Shown here piece by piece: positions 5,699 through 6,489 of a stretch of 6,489 nucleotides of DNA. The position numbers and the translations under genes are program-made. Source of the DNA: an uncultured Nannocystaceae bacterium (GTDB lineage Bacteria > Myxococcota_A > Polyangia > Nannocystales > Nannocystaceae); NCBI GenBank assembly GCA_938084085.1, contig CALKDV010000444.1:1-6489 (forward strand). Reading direction: 5' to 3'. The notes under the pieces were generated by a model. That model ran no database searches. It worked only from the letters and a program-made list of their open reading frames with translations, and was not told where the DNA came from. Positions within the stretch are counted from its first letter, which is position 1. The number at the start of each line of letters is the position of its first letter.

Positions 5699-6489
5699 TC
5701 AGCGCGAGCGCTCGGCCGCCGACCGTTCGCCAGACGCTCCGGGACCCGGACCGGCGGACGCTTCCTCATCGGGGGCGCTCGTGACGATGTCGCTGCGCTC
5801 ACGTGCTAGCAACTCCGACAGTGGATAGACCACGACACCCTCTGCGAAGGCCTCAGGCAACCTCGTCTCGAGCACCGCAACCACGGCCGCCGAGGGATGC
5901 GCGATGACGACGGTGGGCTCGTGCTTGGCGCGTTCGATGGCACGCCCCAGCGCTGCGTCGACGGCTGTCCGTGACGGATCGTGATCCAAAAAGATATCTC
6001 TCGCCCCCGCCAGAAGCCCCTCATCACGCGCGACTTCCTCGGCCCGAGTCTCGGCCGTGGTTCGAGAGTCGAGAAAAAATGCCGCCCCCGAGGCGCTCGC
6101 CGCGGCCATCACGACGCGCATGACCTCCGCGTCCGCCGTGAGCGAAGACCCCATATGGTTGTTAAATCCACGCGCGACGGGAACCCGCTCAAACGCGCGC
6201 TGCGTCTTCGCCCGCAGCTCGGCCGGGGAGTCCACGCGCTGGAGGAACTCTTCTTGCTGCTCGACACCTTGCGTCATCATCGCCGACGCGACGGGCTCCA
6301 TCGGGAGGTGCAGCATCAGCTCCCGATATCGTCGGCGATCTTGGCGCGCCCTCGCCTGCACCCCGTCCGTGTAGTAGGCGCCGGGCACGATGGAAAACGT
6401 GAGCTGAAACGGGAGCGCCAGCAATCGTTCGGTGTAGATAAACTCGCGTCCCACGTCGTCGATAACGATCGACAAATGGCCCTTGGCCT
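5699..6489 (-). CDS. Divergent polysaccharide deacetylase (YibQ/DUF610-like), 5' end missing
   Basis: The frame is open to the window edge and 262 residues plus the TGA at 5699-5701 are visible. The in-frame TTG at 6475 is not a credible start, because the family core strand (GHLSIVIDDVG) already begins upstream of it. The protein belongs to the divergent polysaccharide deacetylase family, which has a NodB-like fold and acts in the periplasm. Visible motifs, numbered from the first whole codon, are IDD at 9-11, LTFSIVP at 29-35, MLHLPMEP at 58-65, NNHMGS at 109-114, FFLDSRTT at 137-144, RDIFLD at 163-168 and AHP at 196-198. These supply the Asp and His residues expected for metal binding. The signal peptide would be off-window. 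The last 25 or so residues are a Gly/Ser/Ala/Glu-rich tail beyond the domain. In several Proteobacteria this family follows EnvC-like and S41 peptidase genes. The substrate is unproven. Confidence 0.9.
   Translation of the reverse strand, partial: AKGHLSIVIDDVGREFIYTERLLALPFQLTFSIVPGAYYTDGVQARARQDRRRYRELMLHLPMEPVASAMMTQGVEQQEEFLQRVDSPAELRAKTQRAFERVPVARGFNNHMGSSLTADAEVMRVVMAAASASGAAFFLDSRTTAETRAEEVARDEGLLAGARDIFLDHDPSRTAVDAALGRAIERAKHEPTVVIAHPSAAVVAVLETRLPEAFAEGVVVYPLSELLARERSDIVTSAPDEEASAGPGPGASGERSAAERSR

Noticed and set aside
5350..5809. Small plus-strand frames crossing the intergenic gap (5350-5631, 5624-5809)
   Set aside because: They have no convincing ribosome binding site or known protein pattern and overlap the starts or ends of confirmed minus-strand genes.
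6473..6475. TTG as the deacetylase start
   Set aside because: The codons before it are in frame and fit the family's first core strand. The true start is outside the window.

Overview
The window reads as a chromosomal housekeeping-plus-envelope region from a GC-rich Gram-negative bacterium. An FHA domain joined to one membrane helix, a long Pro/Ala/Glu linker and a small helical C-terminal domain is typical of Myxococcota and related former Deltaproteobacteria, including Bradymonadales. The short form of HisG and the divergent polysaccharide deacetylase fit that group. This lineage call is an inference from protein architecture and was not tested by any search. No tRNA, rRNA, CRISPR array, insertion sequence or phage gene was seen.

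Plus strand, 1-4214: four genes run in one direction and look like one operon. murA (5' end cut by the window edge) makes the first committed peptidoglycan precursor. hisG overlaps it by 8 bp and catalyses the first step of histidine synthesis. An unrecognised 234-residue protein follows with an ATGA overlap, and an FAD-dependent oxidoreductase of the phytoene desaturase/PYROXD2-like family begins 20 bp later. The murA-hisG neighbourhood is known from other Proteobacteria. The two genes after it are not histidine genes, so the arrangement suggests co-transcription rather than one pathway.

Minus strand, 6489-4204: a divergent polysaccharide deacetylase (5' end outside the window) is followed, after a 211-bp gap, by an FHA-domain single-pass membrane protein. 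The FHA gene runs tail-to-tail into the oxidoreductase gene, and the two coding regions overlap by 11 bp. The gap at 5488-5698 holds a possible terminator for the deacetylase, a small inverted repeat with a T8 tract that would work as a terminator on the plus strand, and a weak promoter-like sequence for the FHA gene.

No clearly new multi-gene system is visible. The items most worth a second look are the unknown protein coupled to hisG, the FHA membrane protein whose only two cysteines lie in its predicted periplasmic domain, a G9 tract in the FAD-binding region of the oxidoreductase, and the terminator-less convergent overlap.
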